DNA of 64,000 nucleotides from Phytophthora colocasiae (GCA_018806915.1 JAGKQI010000093.1:1736001-1800000); one strand, 5' to 3'; shown: positions 32,072 to 42,139, counted from the stretch's first letter. Notes: a model not told the origin generated them from the letters alone. Made by a program: numbers and translations.

Positions 32072-32997
32072 GACAAGTTGGCCGGCCTGATCCAGCTCGT
32101 GCCGACGGTCTTGCGCCGCCCACGCGCACCCTTGCTACATGTACTTGTCACGATCGACAGCAACAGGTGGGGCTTACGACGGTGCTGCCTTGACCATGTG
32201 GATCCGACTAAACCCGTCACGGACAGCCCAATGACTCTAGGTGGTTGCACTTTTCGAGGTGATACCAGAGGTGCTGGAAAACAGCTGCCGTTCGACGACT
32301 GAAAAGCTCGACGTTGAATCGAAAACTAACGGGGATGTCTTGACATGACAGCACCACCGCATGCCTTGCAAATCTCGATGGCGCTGTGTTTCTGCGTGTG
32401 GAGCTGTGGGGGCACGTGCCTTTGTCAGGCGAGGTGATCCACCAGCCGAGGTTGCACCCCACGCCTCGTTGGGACTAAACTTGACTGGAATCAAACTAGC
32501 CCCATATGCGAATGACGTTAGACTTCGTGACAGTGTGCTGTTCTGAACTGAGGGGCGGACGGTTTGAGGGCACGAACAGCAAGACCGTTGTTGCCATTGG
32601 CAACTTGCCAAGCAATGTAAAGAGGGTGGTACATGTAGTGGCCACGGTCAGCGTGGCACGTACACGATTCCCAGTACATATACGTACACTACAGTCGCGA
32701 GGCCTCGTGATGAACAGTATTCGCGGAACGGGTGGTAGTCAGATCTGGGATGCAACTTTCATGGTCGAGCGCACTGTCAAGGGCCAGCTGGTATGTCCGT
32801 TTCAGTCGATATTCTAGTTCCTGTGCATTTGTTAGCCTCCGCCTTTACAGCCAAGTTGGCATTGCTGCAATACAATGCCAAGACAATAACACTGTGAAAT
32901 CCGTCAGCGATAATGCTTTAAACAGCATGGCGTCATTGTAATTTTTAAGGACCCGAACATCTAACAAGAACCATGACAACACGTATCCGAGATAATC
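32072..32997. other. Intergenic between LPMO 1 and 2
   Basis: About 0.9 kb with no supported gene. A + strand frame (32506-32817, 103 residues) has no motif I recognise. Confidence 0.4.
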
Positions 32998-33778
32998 TCA
33001 GTGACGAGTATTGAACGTTCCCCACTGGTTCGACTGTGGTGTTGCCGTCGTTGCCTGAGGAGCTGTCGTAGTAGCTGTCATCGAGAAGTTGTACGATTCA
33101 TTACCAGTCGTACCTGATGCCGTCGTAGACGTGGAAGTTCCCGATCCACCGTTCGAGATGGGCACGCAATTCTCTGTGAGCGCCATAGCAAAGTTACCAC
33201 CAGAATATACAAATCTAGGACAATTAGTGCTGGTCAACGTACTGTACACCTGCCAGGTTGGTGAATGAAGCGCCAACCAGTAGAAAACGAATTTGCATTC
33301 TCCCTTGCAAGACGAATAGTCTGTCGGAATCTTAGCGGGATACGACCGGAAGTCACCACTGCAGTCATCATAGTGGAAAACTTTGGTATTGTCAATCCAA
33401 GCTTCGCATGGACCCTAATTACATCGTAACAAGTAACACGATTCAGTAGGGAAACAAGAGAAACAATAAAAAGAACGTACGTGGTGAGATTCTAGGAAAC
33501 CCTCCTTGTACTCATTGTTCTGCCACCACATCTCTGAATAGCTGGAGACGTCAACCGGCGACGCCGAGTCATCAGAGTTCCCACAACCAGGTACAAGCGT
33601 GTCCAGCATTTCACGCAGGGACGAGTAGCCTGTCGCACTCCGTGGTAGCCACGTAGTTCGTGTAGACTTCGCCAGGCTTGAACGTCGCCTTCGGTTGGGA
33701 CAAGTATCCGTGACCTTGGACAGAGCTGGCAAGTGCCGACAGAGCCACAACGCTCGTTGGAGTGAAGTACGCCTTCAT
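32998..33778 (-). pseudogene. AA17-type LPMO 2, inactivated by internal deletion
   Basis: The start ATG 33778 gives a good signal peptide and mature His23 (HGYLSQPKATF). After VYTNYVAT the sequence jumps to a segment equivalent to 'SATGYSSLREMLDTLVPGCG' in another frame, so about 35-45 codons are missing and the frame runs into a TGA. Beyond the break the gene is otherwise well kept: SYSEMWWQNNEYKEGFLESHH, intron 1 (33415-33480, GT-AG, 66 bp), exon 2 GPCEAWIDNTKVFHYDDC through FVFYWLALHSPTWQVY, intron 2 (33174-33242, 69 bp) and exon 3 NCVPISNGGSG to the stop at 32998. Intron positions match LPMO 3 exactly. The good preservation outside the deletion suggests recent loss, or an allele or assembly gap. 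Confidence 0.85.
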
Positions 33779-34204
33779 GTTCGGGGTTGGATTGGGAGCT
33801 CTTGTTAGCGCGAGGCGAATTTAATAGTGAGGAGAATGAAGCCTCAGGGTTCCTATCCATGAATACGAGTTTAAAATCACGTAGTAGAAGCGGTGCTGCT
33901 ATTTTTTTTTTGCACACGAACACTACCAACCTTTACCTTTGGTATCTCTACTTTCCCATGCAAGTGTCGAGCTTCAAACCTTTAGCTATTGAATTCAACA
34001 TGCCTTTTACACCGTCTGGAAGATTCTTTCGGGGCGCTTTTACAGTAAGTTTTAACTCACATGGCGTTCAATTTACCAACTACATGTACATGCTGCATGA
34101 AAGTATCAATGACACATGTAGCAAAGATAAAGCTCATTACCATTTAGACTCACAGGTGTGCTAAAGTGTTTCAAACAACGTCAATACGGCTTGGAGGGAG
34201 CAAT
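33779..34204. other. Intergenic between LPMO 2 and 3
   Basis: About 0.43 kb, AT-rich; no gene or clear start motif found. Confidence 0.4.
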
Positions 34205-35088
34205 TTAGCTTCGCATACGGCGCTTGCATCCGCCAGCAGGGCTCGACATTTCCGTCGTGCCGCTTGCTGGAGTGGGCGCCTCGACCTTGGAAAAGTCCGC
34301 CGTAGGGGCCCCAGCAGTAGTAGCCTCCGGTATTGTTGGATCTGCCTCACCACCCACTTCACCTGAACCTCCATTCGAAATGGGCACACATTGCTCTGTT
34401 CAAACAAATGAGGAGAGCAACAGGTTAATACCAGTCATAACATCGCTTCAGACTCCTTCTACACGTACTGTAAATCTGCCATTCAGGCGAGTGTAGCGCC
34501 AGCCAGTAGAAGACAAATAGACACTTGTCGCCCTTGCACGACGAATAGTCTGTTGGGATTTTAGCCGGGTACGACGGGAATTCAGCGACGCAATCGTCGT
34601 AGTGAAACACCATCTTGTTGTCAATCCAGCCTTCGCAGGGACCCTATTTAAACAAAGAATAAATGAGCACAAGTACACATGCGCAGGCATGCCAAGCAGA
34701 TTCAACGTACGTGGTGGGAACCGAGGAATCCTTCCTTGTACTCGTCGTTCTGCCACCACATTTCCTTGTAGCTGCTCACATCGACCGGGTCCGCTGTGTC
34801 AAGCGAGTACCCGTAGCCAGGGGAAATCGGATCAATCATATCTCGAAGCGACTTGTATCCCGTGGCCTTCCAATGCTTGGTGAACTCCTTGGCGTTGTTC
34901 TCCGGCTCATGGTTGTAGATACCACCGTTGAATCCCTTATTCACGCTGGGACCAGTAAGACCGTTGTACGTCGTGTAGACGGTGTTGGGCTTGTACGACG
35001 CCTTGGGCCGAGAGATGTAGCCGTGTGCATTCGCAGTACCTACCAACACGGCCACGGTGAGAGCACTTGAAGGAGCGAAAGTCTTCAT
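34205..35088 (-). CDS. AA17-type secreted LPMO 3 (three exons)
   Basis: Exons 34711-35088, 34469-34643 and 34205-34395 join into 247 residues; introns are 67 bp (34644-34710) and 73 bp (34396-34468), both GT-AG. The first lies in phase 0 after SHH, the second in phase 1 inside the Lys codon of WQIYKQC. The signal peptide is residues 1-21 and mature His22 starts HGYISRPKASY. Core motifs: DVSSYKEMWWQNDEYKEG, GSHHGPCEGWIDNKMVFHYD and CLFVFYWLALHSPEWQIY. The linker is short (about 35 residues), ending with a Cys and a basic tail, CKRRMRS. The role is as for LPMO 1, oxidative cleavage of pectin-type polysaccharide, inferred from AA17 likeness. The gene is intact and follows the LPMO 2 pseudogene. 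Confidence 0.88.
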
Positions 35089-35141
35089 GGATATGGCAGT
35101 TGTTCAGTCCGTGTCTTCGCCGATTAAAGAGTGAACGATTA

Positions 35142-35149
35142 AGAATGAA
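35142..35149 (-). promoter_or_regulatory. Inr-like element of LPMO 3
   Basis: TCATTCTT on the minus strand followed by AATCGTTC, about 55 nt before the ATG. It resembles the oomycete initiator. Confidence 0.45.
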
Positions 35150-35639
35150 TTAGTGCCGCTCGAGCAAGTCCATCGCCACAATCTACGCTTCCAAAGGAGG
35201 TTTAGAATCAATAGAGATGCCAACTTACGATGGGTTCTTGCAGCACACCATCCTAGGCAAAATTAACAGCGAGTTGTTGGTCAAACTTCCAGTTATGAGC
35301 TGAACAGTAAAAACGGAGTGCCCGCAGCTGGCGGTGAAGAACACGTGCACGCTCGTCCCATTATCCTGGTCCCTAGCAAAAATGCTGAAGGCAATGCTAC
35401 GTCGGTTGGATCTGCACAAAGGCAAAGAGAGGCACCTTTACATAGCATCGCGGTCATAAACATCATGTCATTCTTCTCGTGCTCTCGTTACGGTAGATGA
35501 GACTCTCATCTACACCGATCGACAGAATGCATGAACCACTTTCCCGCAGGTGCAAAGTCTGTCCTGCGTGTGTAGACTGGTTATGTGAGAACGAATTAAT
35601 AACGATTTTGGTAAAAGATAGAGAGCAGCTGTGTTTGCA
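35150..35639. other. Intergenic upstream of LPMO 3
   Basis: About 0.5 kb; no gene recognised. Confidence 0.4.
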
Positions 35640-36230
35640 CTAAAAATTGGTTTTAAGTGCCTTGTTAAATGCACTAGTGACGGTATCCGCTTTAATAGAT
35701 TCCCAGGCTGAAATGGCACGCTTTATCGTAGCCAAGCGCTTTTCTTTCGCCGTCGTAGCAGTAGCCTTTTCAAACAGCCATAACGCCTTCAGCTTCGCCT
35801 TGAGAGGCCCCATAATGCCAACGTTTAAGGGCTGGCAAACAGAGGTAGCGTTTTTAGGCAATGGCTGTAGAACAGCGCCAAGTTCCTCCGAAACTATAGC
35901 TTCCGATACGCCCGAGACATGACACGCTAAGTTATCTACGAGTAGTAGAGCCGAGGGCGTAATGTGCTGCTGCAGAAGCGAGCGTAGGTAAAGCTTCCAC
36001 ACGCGAGAGTCCATCCATGCTTTTGTCTGTACAGTATACACATGACCTACATATATAAACAGTTTAAGTATAAATAAACGAAATAAAACAAATTAAAAAG
36101 ACTCACCTTGGGGGTATGTTGGCAATTCTTCCATCTCGATGGTTCCGTTCGGTTCCCCTCGCAAAATAAATAGCAATGGCAGCTTGACACCATCAGCACC
36201 AATTGTGCATACGGCGTTGTTTGGCTGGCG
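35640..36230 (-). pseudogene. Pogo/Tigger-type (DDE_1) transposase fragment
   Basis: The C-terminal half of a pogo-like DDE_1 transposase. The upstream piece, readable in the minus strand near 36230-36105, contains ADGVKLPLLFILRGEPNGT and ends in a likely GT-AG intron (about 36045-36108). It is followed by 'TVQTKAWMDSRVWKLYLRS' and by LLLVDNLACHVSG, QPLPKNATSVCQPLNVGIMG and a C-terminus ending KALKTNF (35640). The DNLACH and the P-x-N-x-T-S-x-x-Q-P-L motifs are hallmarks of the second half of the DDE core. The N-terminal CENP-B-type DNA-binding half is missing. It sits between LPMO 3 and LPMO 4. Confidence 0.75.
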
Positions 36231-36582
36231 CGTACACCTCCTCAAGGAGGCATGTGATGGCAACCTCCTCTGCCTCCTGCAATACTGTCGAGGGTGGTGG
36301 GGTCTGCGAGGACTCCTCGTCCGCTGCCTCCATTTTATCGAGTGGCTGAAGGAGACCTCCGTTTTATCGAGTGGCTAGTGGAGTTTTATTTTAGCGATTG
36401 AACGCTGCGACGGGCGATTTGATTGGTTGATAACAAAATGTGTACACAATTCTATATCACGGGCGCCCTTTTTATATGGACTATGCATTCTGTCGATCGG
36501 TGTACCAGAGGACAAACTAACGTCAAAATACGGCATGTACACACACATCGAATGAGACTCTCCCCTGCATTCACGGCAAAAT

Positions 36583-37506
36583 TCATTGGCGACGACGCAG
36601 TCCACACTTGCCAGAGTTGGTGGCTGGTTCTGTAGCTGGAGGGGTTGCAGGTGTGACCTCAGGGGCTGCAGTTGTAGCTTCTGGTGCATCGGTAGCTGCC
36701 TCTGGGGCGGGGGTAACAGGTGTCTCATTCGTCGTCTCGGGTTGAGAGGCACCCGAAGCTTCGTTCTCTACAGACCCGTCAGACTGCGTGACGTCCGAAG
36801 AGCTGTTCTGAGTCTCGTCGGAAGTTTCCTTCTGAGTTTCATCCGAAGCTCCAGTGTCTGAGGAAGCAGACTTCTGTGGTGTTTCGGTAGTCTCATCTTT
36901 GCCTGACGATTGAGTTGTAGTTGACGTTCCTTTGCCATTGTTTGTGATCGGCACGCATTGCTTGTAGATCTGCCAGTCCGGTTCGTGAAGTGCCAACCAG
37001 TAGAATACAAAGAGACACTCGCCCTTGCACGATGAGTAGTCAGCCGGAACCTTCGCCGGGTACGACTTGAACTTCGCCGCGCAGTTATCGTAGTGAAAGA
37101 TTTGCGTATCATCGATCCAAGCTTCACAAGGGCCTTCGTGAGACGCGATGAAACCCTCCTTGTACTCATCGTTCTGCCACCACATCTCGGTGTATCCCGA
37201 CACGTCGACAGGGGTAGCCGTTTTGAGCGAGTGGCCATAGTCAGGAGCGATGGGGTCTAGCATATCACGGAGCGACTTGTAACCGGTGGCATTCCAGTGG
37301 TCGGTGAAAGCTTGAGCGTTCTGCGTCGGACTCCAGTTGTAATGGCCACCTTCGAATCCCTTATTGATGCTGGCGGAGGTCAACGCATTGTACGTCGTGT
37401 AGATTGTGTTAGGTTCGTAGGTTGCCTTGGGCTGGGAAATGTAGCCGTGGCCTTTAACGCAAACGCCTACAGACGCAAGAGCGAGGATACTGGATGGGGT
37501 CTTCAT
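36583..37506 (-). CDS. AA17-type secreted LPMO 4 (intronless)
   Basis: A 307-residue protein; the signal peptide is residues 1-19 and mature His20 begins HGYISQPKATYEP. Core: SINKGFEGGHYN, NATGYKSLRDMLDPIAPDYG, DVSGYTEMWWQNDEYKEGFI, ASHEGPCEAWIDDTQIFHYD and ECLFVFYWLALHEPDWQIYK. The linker of about 100 residues is rich in Thr, Ser and Glu, and the end is GKCGLRRRQ, a Cys followed by basic residues as in LPMO 1 and 3. There are no introns at the two places where LPMO 2 and 3 have them. It is closest to LPMO 5. An extracellular role in cleaving plant cell-wall polysaccharide is inferred. Confidence 0.9.
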   Translation of the reverse strand: MKTPSSILALASVGVCVKGHGYISQPKATYEPNTIYTTYNALTSASINKGFEGGHYNWSPTQNAQAFTDHWNATGYKSLRDMLDPIAPDYGHSLKTATPVDVSGYTEMWWQNDEYKEGFIASHEGPCEAWIDDTQIFHYDNCAAKFKSYPAKVPADYSSCKGECLFVFYWLALHEPDWQIYKQCVPITNNGKGTSTTTQSSGKDETTETPQKSASSDTGASDETQKETSDETQNSSSDVTQSDGSVENEASGASQPETTNETPVTPAPEAATDAPEATTAAPEVTPATPPATEPATNSGKCGLRRRQ

Positions 37507-37955
37507 CGTTGCGTGTCTTGAATTCGACGAGAGTGATTAAAAACTGATTGGAGTGGAGACTGCATTCCAGAGGGCGGGACTGCACCGCTCGAACAGCAAG
37601 CAGCACTGACCTCTTGTTGACAAGTGAGCTGGTTCCGATCCCGCAGCTGTCGGATCAGCCAGGTTGGTTACGAAGGCAAATGATTGCGAGCGAAAATGAC
37701 AAAACATTGTCAGTAGAGTCTGCACTGTAGAGATCTTACCAGACGACAATGAGGATAGCGGCTGTTTGAGTTGTCGATCACTCCATCCAGCCGGTATTTC
37801 ACTAAGCAAGGTTTAAGAAAACTTCACCAAATCTTTTCTAGCCATCAAAGTCATGTGAAAAACTTGCCAAACTCTTCTCAAACACAATCGATAGTATTAC
37901 TATTGTCCTTGAATAAGAAGTGCAGTCTTTAATTTTTTTCAAGGACACGAGAACA
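37507..37955. other. Divergent intergenic region between LPMO 4 and the LPMO-like gene
   Basis: About 450 bp shared by two genes that point away from each other. No gene is seen; it probably carries both promoters. Confidence 0.4.
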
Positions 37956-38861
37956 ATGGCAGCGACGCGTCTGTACCTCATTGGCGCTTGGTTGTTTGTC
38001 CCGATAACTCGCGCTGCCGTCTTGTCATTTCCCAGCGATTCAACCAGCGGATTGTCGGAGCCTGTTCGTTCAACTATTGTCAGGCCGTGCGTGGATAACG
38101 CCTTCGCGGATCTGAACTGGACACGAGACGCTTGCTCAAATGTCGACACGTTCACCCAGGCATTCCCGCTAACGGGTTTCTCCTCCCTACGAGAATTTAT
38201 CGACGACGTGTGCTCACTTTCGAGTGCTTGTGACAGTGAAAGCTCTTCAGCCATGGTCATTGTGGAGACGGACTCGAAACAGGTTTATTGGGACGATGAT
38301 GCTGCGGTTCAGGGTGGATTCGAACATGTAAGATATTCCATCTCAAAATGCATTGTCTCTGATTTTTCGTAAATTGTAGGGTCCATGCGAGCTTTGGCTC
38401 GATGAAGTTGTCGTCGTGAAGTCCAACAATTGTGCAGTTGCATTCCCAACAAGCCCGGCAACTTGTGCAGTTGATTATTCAAGCTGCAGCGACGGTTGTG
38501 CTTTTCGCTTCTACGCTCTGGCTCTGACGGGGGTTGAATGGCAGGCTTTCAGTACGTTGTACTTGCAATTGCACTCGGATCCAAAGGTTGTCTAATGTTT
38601 TGTTTAGAGCATGTTGTAGACATCCAAATGGTTCCTAAAATCGATAGCTTGGAGTCAACCGAACCGCCGGCCCCCGTTCAACATTTCTTTTCGCGCGTGA
38701 CCTGGAGCTGGGCCATTGCAGATGTGAATGAGCTGGCTGCTTCCCTCTCCGTTCATCTTCGAGGTTCAACTCACCTCTCAAACGCTAACTTAGAGCTATC
38801 AATTGACACAAGCTTTCGCGGCGCAACCGTAACACCCGATCCAATTCATCCCAGCACTTAA
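37956..38861 (+). CDS. Divergent LPMO-fold protein lacking the N-terminal His (putative pseudoenzyme)
   Basis: Exons 37956-38327, 38380-38551 and 38608-38861 join to 265 residues; introns are 52 and 56 bp. Both introns sit exactly where LPMO 2 and 3 have theirs (before GPCE in phase 0; inside the Lys codon after WQxY/F in phase 1), which proves common descent. The signal peptide is residues 1-20 ([20 protein letters not shown]) but the mature protein starts AVLSFPSD, not HGY. The shared core is recognisable: [47 protein letters not shown] and VEWQAFKH. The conserved SHxGPCE histidine is not at its usual place (FEHGPCE) and LALHxP has become LALTGV. The Thr/Pro linker is replaced by about 80 ordinary residues. 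It looks secreted but unable to form the copper brace. It is the only cluster member on the + strand. Confidence 0.78.
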
Positions 38862-39009
38862 CTAACGCAAGTCAGGCTATCCATGGAGAACGACACGACA
38901 CTGTAGGTGCAAGTGAGATCCACAATATTCAGCACCAATTGCAAGAAGAAATATACATGTGCACACTTGATCATGAGATATTGTCGCGTAAAGCAACTTG
39001 TCGCGACGT

Positions 39010-40032
39010 TTAGTCCTCCCTCGTATACGGGGCCATCGAACTCAAACCGCAATCAACTATTACAAACAAGCACACCATCAATTGTCAGTACCGATGGATA
39101 GGACCTACTACCCAGAATTCTCACCGTAGATAGTTTGGCCTGTGACGGCTCCAGCAAGGTCACTCGATAAGAACGCTGCCATTGACCCAACATCCTCACT
39201 CGAGCTGTTACGGCGCAGAGGGGCGTGGTCTTCAGCGTATTTCCTCATTTTCTGCAAGTTTAACGTTTAACAAATTGAGCAATTGTAAAACGCATCAACA
39301 ACAAGCCAAACATACCGATATACCAGGAATTCCACGCGCAGACACAGTGTTCATGGGGCCAGGACTCAAGCAGTTCACACGAATTCCCTCCGGCCCTAGT
39401 TCAAAAGCTAGTTGTCTCGTTGTCGCTTCCAATGCAGCCTTTGCCGGTCCCATTGCGTTGTAGTTCGGTACCACCTACTCCAACAAAAGTCAGTATCCTT
39501 CTTCACGAAGAGTTTTCTTTTTCTTTCTCTCTACCTTTGTCGACCCGGCATACGTTAACGCCAACACACTGCGATCTTTCTTTTCTCCTTCCTTAAGCAT
39601 CAGCGGTTTGGCTGCTCTTGTTAGTGCCACTAAACTGTAAGCACTGATATCAAGTGCCTGAGCCCATGCAGCTCTCGGAGTATCCAACAATCCATTCGTG
39701 AAGGCCTCGCGAGGGGCGAACGCTACCGAATGCACCAAAATGTCCAACTCCCCATTGAAAATATCCCCACAGCGTTGCATCAATTCATCGATACTCTGGT
39801 CACTCTCGACATCGCAGGGCTCAAAATACAACGCGGGGCTCGAGGATCCCTGTATTTCGGGGATCTGAAAGGCGCAACTCTTGATGTGACTCTCGCTCAA
39901 CGGCGTCTTAGATGACACCACCACGCTGGCACCACTGGACAATAGCGACTGTGTGATACCGGCGGCAAGGGAGTGTTTGTTCATGAGCCCTACCACCAGG
40001 GCACGCTTGCCTTGCAGTAGCAGTCCAGCCAT
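39010..40032 (-). CDS. FabI-type enoyl-ACP reductase (four exons)
   Basis: Exons 39535-40032, 39316-39474, 39125-39251 and 39010-39056 join into 276 residues; introns of 60, 64 and 68 bp are all GT-AG. It catalyses the last, NAD(P)H-dependent reduction of trans-2-enoyl-ACP in type II fatty-acid synthesis. The short-chain-dehydrogenase fold of the FabI class is clear: [19 protein letters not shown] (nucleotide site), [11 protein letters not shown], and Tyr161, Tyr171 and Lys178 with the 10- and 7-residue spacing of bacterial FabI. Then come [14 protein letters not shown] and [15 protein letters not shown]. The length fits (E. coli FabI has 262). No obvious targeting peptide is seen. An Inr-like TCATTTTT lies at 40047-40054 on the minus strand. 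It sits inside the LPMO cluster, between the LPMO-like gene and LPMO 5, with no functional link to them. Confidence 0.9.
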
Positions 40033-40196
40033 CGTAACGCTCCTCGAAAAATGATAGGGAGAGGTCTAATTTTAATTCGTACTTAAAGAATATATTGAAA
40101 GTTGTAAGAGGATGAAAATCTGCGAGTCTCTATTTGGTTTTAACAGCACATACACATCTACGATCGAGTGGTAAGAACGTTTTGTCGATGTCTCCC

Positions 40197-41114
40197 TTAC
40201 ATCTTGCAGTTGTCTGGCTTCGAAGGAGTAGAAGTCACGGGGGCGTCAGTCTCCTCCGGGATCTCAGTGGTAGGCACTTCAGGGGCCTCAGTAGGTTCTT
40301 CAGGGACCACCGTGGCAGGCTCCTCCGGGGCTTCAGTAGCAGGCGCTTCTGTTTCCTCAGGGGTGGCCTCGGGTGCTGGCGTAGTCGTCGGGACGGTAGC
40401 TCCCTTAGTAGCCACAGGTGTCGAAGTAACATCGGGTGTAGAGGTAGTTGGGGTAGCGACTGGTGCCTCAGTAGCTCCCGACTTGGTAGTCGTAGCAGCG
40501 GGGGTCACCACAGGGGCATCGGTAGTAGTCTTCGCACCCGATTCGTTGTTCGTGATCGGTACGCACTGCTTGTAGATCTGCCAGTTAGGCTCATGCAGCG
40601 CCAACCAGTAGAATGAGAACAGACAGTCACCCTTGCACGATGAGTAGTCAGCCGGAATCTTCGCTGGGTACGTCTTGAATCGAGCAGCACAGTTGTCGTA
40701 GTGGAAGATCCGAGTGTCGTCGATCCAACCCTCACAAGGGCCTTCGTGGGACGCGATGAACCCCTCCTTGTACTCATCGTTCTGCCACCACATCTCGGTG
40801 TATCCCGACACGTCGACGGGGGTGACTGTCTTGACGGAGAATCCGTAGTCGGGGGCAATAGGGTCCACCATTTCACGGAGCGACTTGTAACCCGTGGCGT
40901 TCCAGTGGTCAGCGAACACCTGAGCGTTTTGCGACGGGCTTCCGTCGTACTTACCACCGTCAAAAGCAGGGTTCACCGCAGCGGTCGTCAAGGCGTTGTA
41001 GCTCGTGTAGATGGTGTTAGGCTGGTACGTTGCCTTGGGCTGGGAGATGTAGCCGTGAGCGTGAACGGAAGCCGTCAGAGAGGCAACAGCGAGGATAGCG
41101 GACGGAGTTTTCAT
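40197..41114 (-). CDS. AA17-type secreted LPMO 5 (intronless)
   Basis: 305 residues from ATG 41114; the longer in-frame extension to 41216 lacks support because the initiator element lies inside it. The signal peptide is residues 1-19 and mature His20 begins HGYISQPKATYQP. The core is nearly that of LPMO 4: NATGYKSLREMVDPIAPDYG, DVSGYTEMWWQNDEYKEGFI, ASHEGPCEGWIDDTRIFHYD and DCLFSFYWLALHEPNWQIYK. A linker of about 105 residues rich in Thr, Pro, Ala and Glu ends in DNCKM, a shortened form of the Cys-plus-basic tail of its neighbours. No introns. LPMO 4 and 5 are probably a recent duplicate pair now separated by the LPMO-like gene and FabI. Confidence 0.9.
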   Translation of the reverse strand: MKTPSAILAVASLTASVHAHGYISQPKATYQPNTIYTSYNALTTAAVNPAFDGGKYDGSPSQNAQVFADHWNATGYKSLREMVDPIAPDYGFSVKTVTPVDVSGYTEMWWQNDEYKEGFIASHEGPCEGWIDDTRIFHYDNCAARFKTYPAKIPADYSSCKGDCLFSFYWLALHEPNWQIYKQCVPITNNESGAKTTTDAPVVTPAATTTKSGATEAPVATPTTSTPDVTSTPVATKGATVPTTTPAPEATPEETEAPATEAPEEPATVVPEEPTEAPEVPTTEIPEETDAPVTSTPSKPDNCKM

Positions 41115-41165
41115 GGTTGGTTGGGGGTGCTGGTGGTTCAGGCTTTCGTTCGAGGCGTCCAAATA

Positions 41166-41175
41166 GGAAATGAGC
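41166..41175 (-). promoter_or_regulatory. Inr/FPR-like start element of LPMO 5
   Basis: GCTCATTTCC followed by TATTTGG on the minus strand, about 55 nt before the ATG. It is a good match to the oomycete GCTCATTYY core with a weaker FPR half. Confidence 0.65.
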
Positions 41176-42015
41176 TGGAGTGAAAGAGTTCCAGCGGGTA
41201 CGACACCACCGTCCAAACATCACAAGGAGCGAGGTGTCCAGTGCTCTGCCTCATCACAGTCATTAGACCCGCTACCAGATCCGCTTCTGTGTCCCCAGCT
41301 GCCCTGCCAACGTGTTCTGTCGAGACGGTCAAGTACTGATAGACTTTGTGGTACTGTAGAGTCACCACGCCGTTGCTGCTCGTGGGGTTGTCCTGTGTTT
41401 TTGCATTAGTCGCTCCACAAATGTCAATGTACAGCGTCACTTCACTGTTCGTGCCTCAGTACGCACGCTAGATTTGCCTCTTCCAGTGTGAGAAAGCATT
41501 GATTACGGTGCGAACCTTCACAACCAGTTTGTCAAACAGCTATAGCTAGACAGGCTCTGGTGGCGAATCAAAAGAGCAGTGTTCCTCTTGGAAAATGTCC
41601 TTCAATGAACGTACCATTGATAAACGATGCTTGGGTTAAGGCTTGGTGTTCATTGGCATCCGTGTGGGCATGGCAACCGCCACTTTTCATCAGATGTGTG
41701 GCATTTGGTCACAATTTTATTGAACTTACGTTGGCAACCGACCGACGAGACCACATAATTGGGAGCAGCTGGGGTCACGGAAGTACATACTGTGGTGAGA
41801 ACAGCAAAAACATCAGCGCATTTGCCTAAAACGCGATCGTACATTCGTATTCTTGCGAAAAGCATGGTGGCAAGGATCGTGAACTACTTGTGTGTACCGC
41901 ATATGCCCTGTCCTAAGCGAACGCCGATGTGCACTCTAAACATTAGGGTTAATTACTTCAACCACGAATTAGTAGGTAAAAGGTAGGAGTTATAATCGTT
42001 CATAGAGAATTAAAA
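41176..42015. other. Intergenic, nothing recognised
   Basis: About 0.84 kb. A + strand frame (41560-41829) and a minus one (41650-41865) show no family motif. Confidence 0.4.
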
Positions 42016-42019
42016 AGAG

Positions 42020-42083
42020 TGGACGCGGCGGGAATTGAACCCGCGTCCATCCGCATAAAATGCGGTGCTCTTGCTACGCATCC
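42020..42083 (-). tRNA. tRNA-Lys(UUU) relic lacking the D arm
   Basis: Read on the minus strand, the acceptor strands GGATGCG and CGCGTCC pair fully (one G-U), followed by discriminator A. The anticodon loop is AUUUUAU on a 4-bp CCGC/GCGG stem, giving anticodon UUU. The T arm GCGGG-TTCAATT-CCCGC is perfect. Between acceptor and anticodon stem only TAGCAAGAGCA remains, so about nine bases of the D arm (and the A box) are gone; the total is 64 nt instead of about 73. A TTTTT terminator follows at once (42016-42012). It is most likely a pseudogene, because loss of the A box should stop polymerase III. Confidence 0.7.
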
Positions 42084-42139
42084 AAGCGCGCGCACTTGGT
42101 TACCTTCAAAATTAAAATAAGTAAGAAAAAACAATCGGG

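Noticed and set aside
37507..37955. Divergent shared promoter with named motifs
   Set aside because: The arrangement suggests one, but I found no convincing initiator or paired elements by reading.
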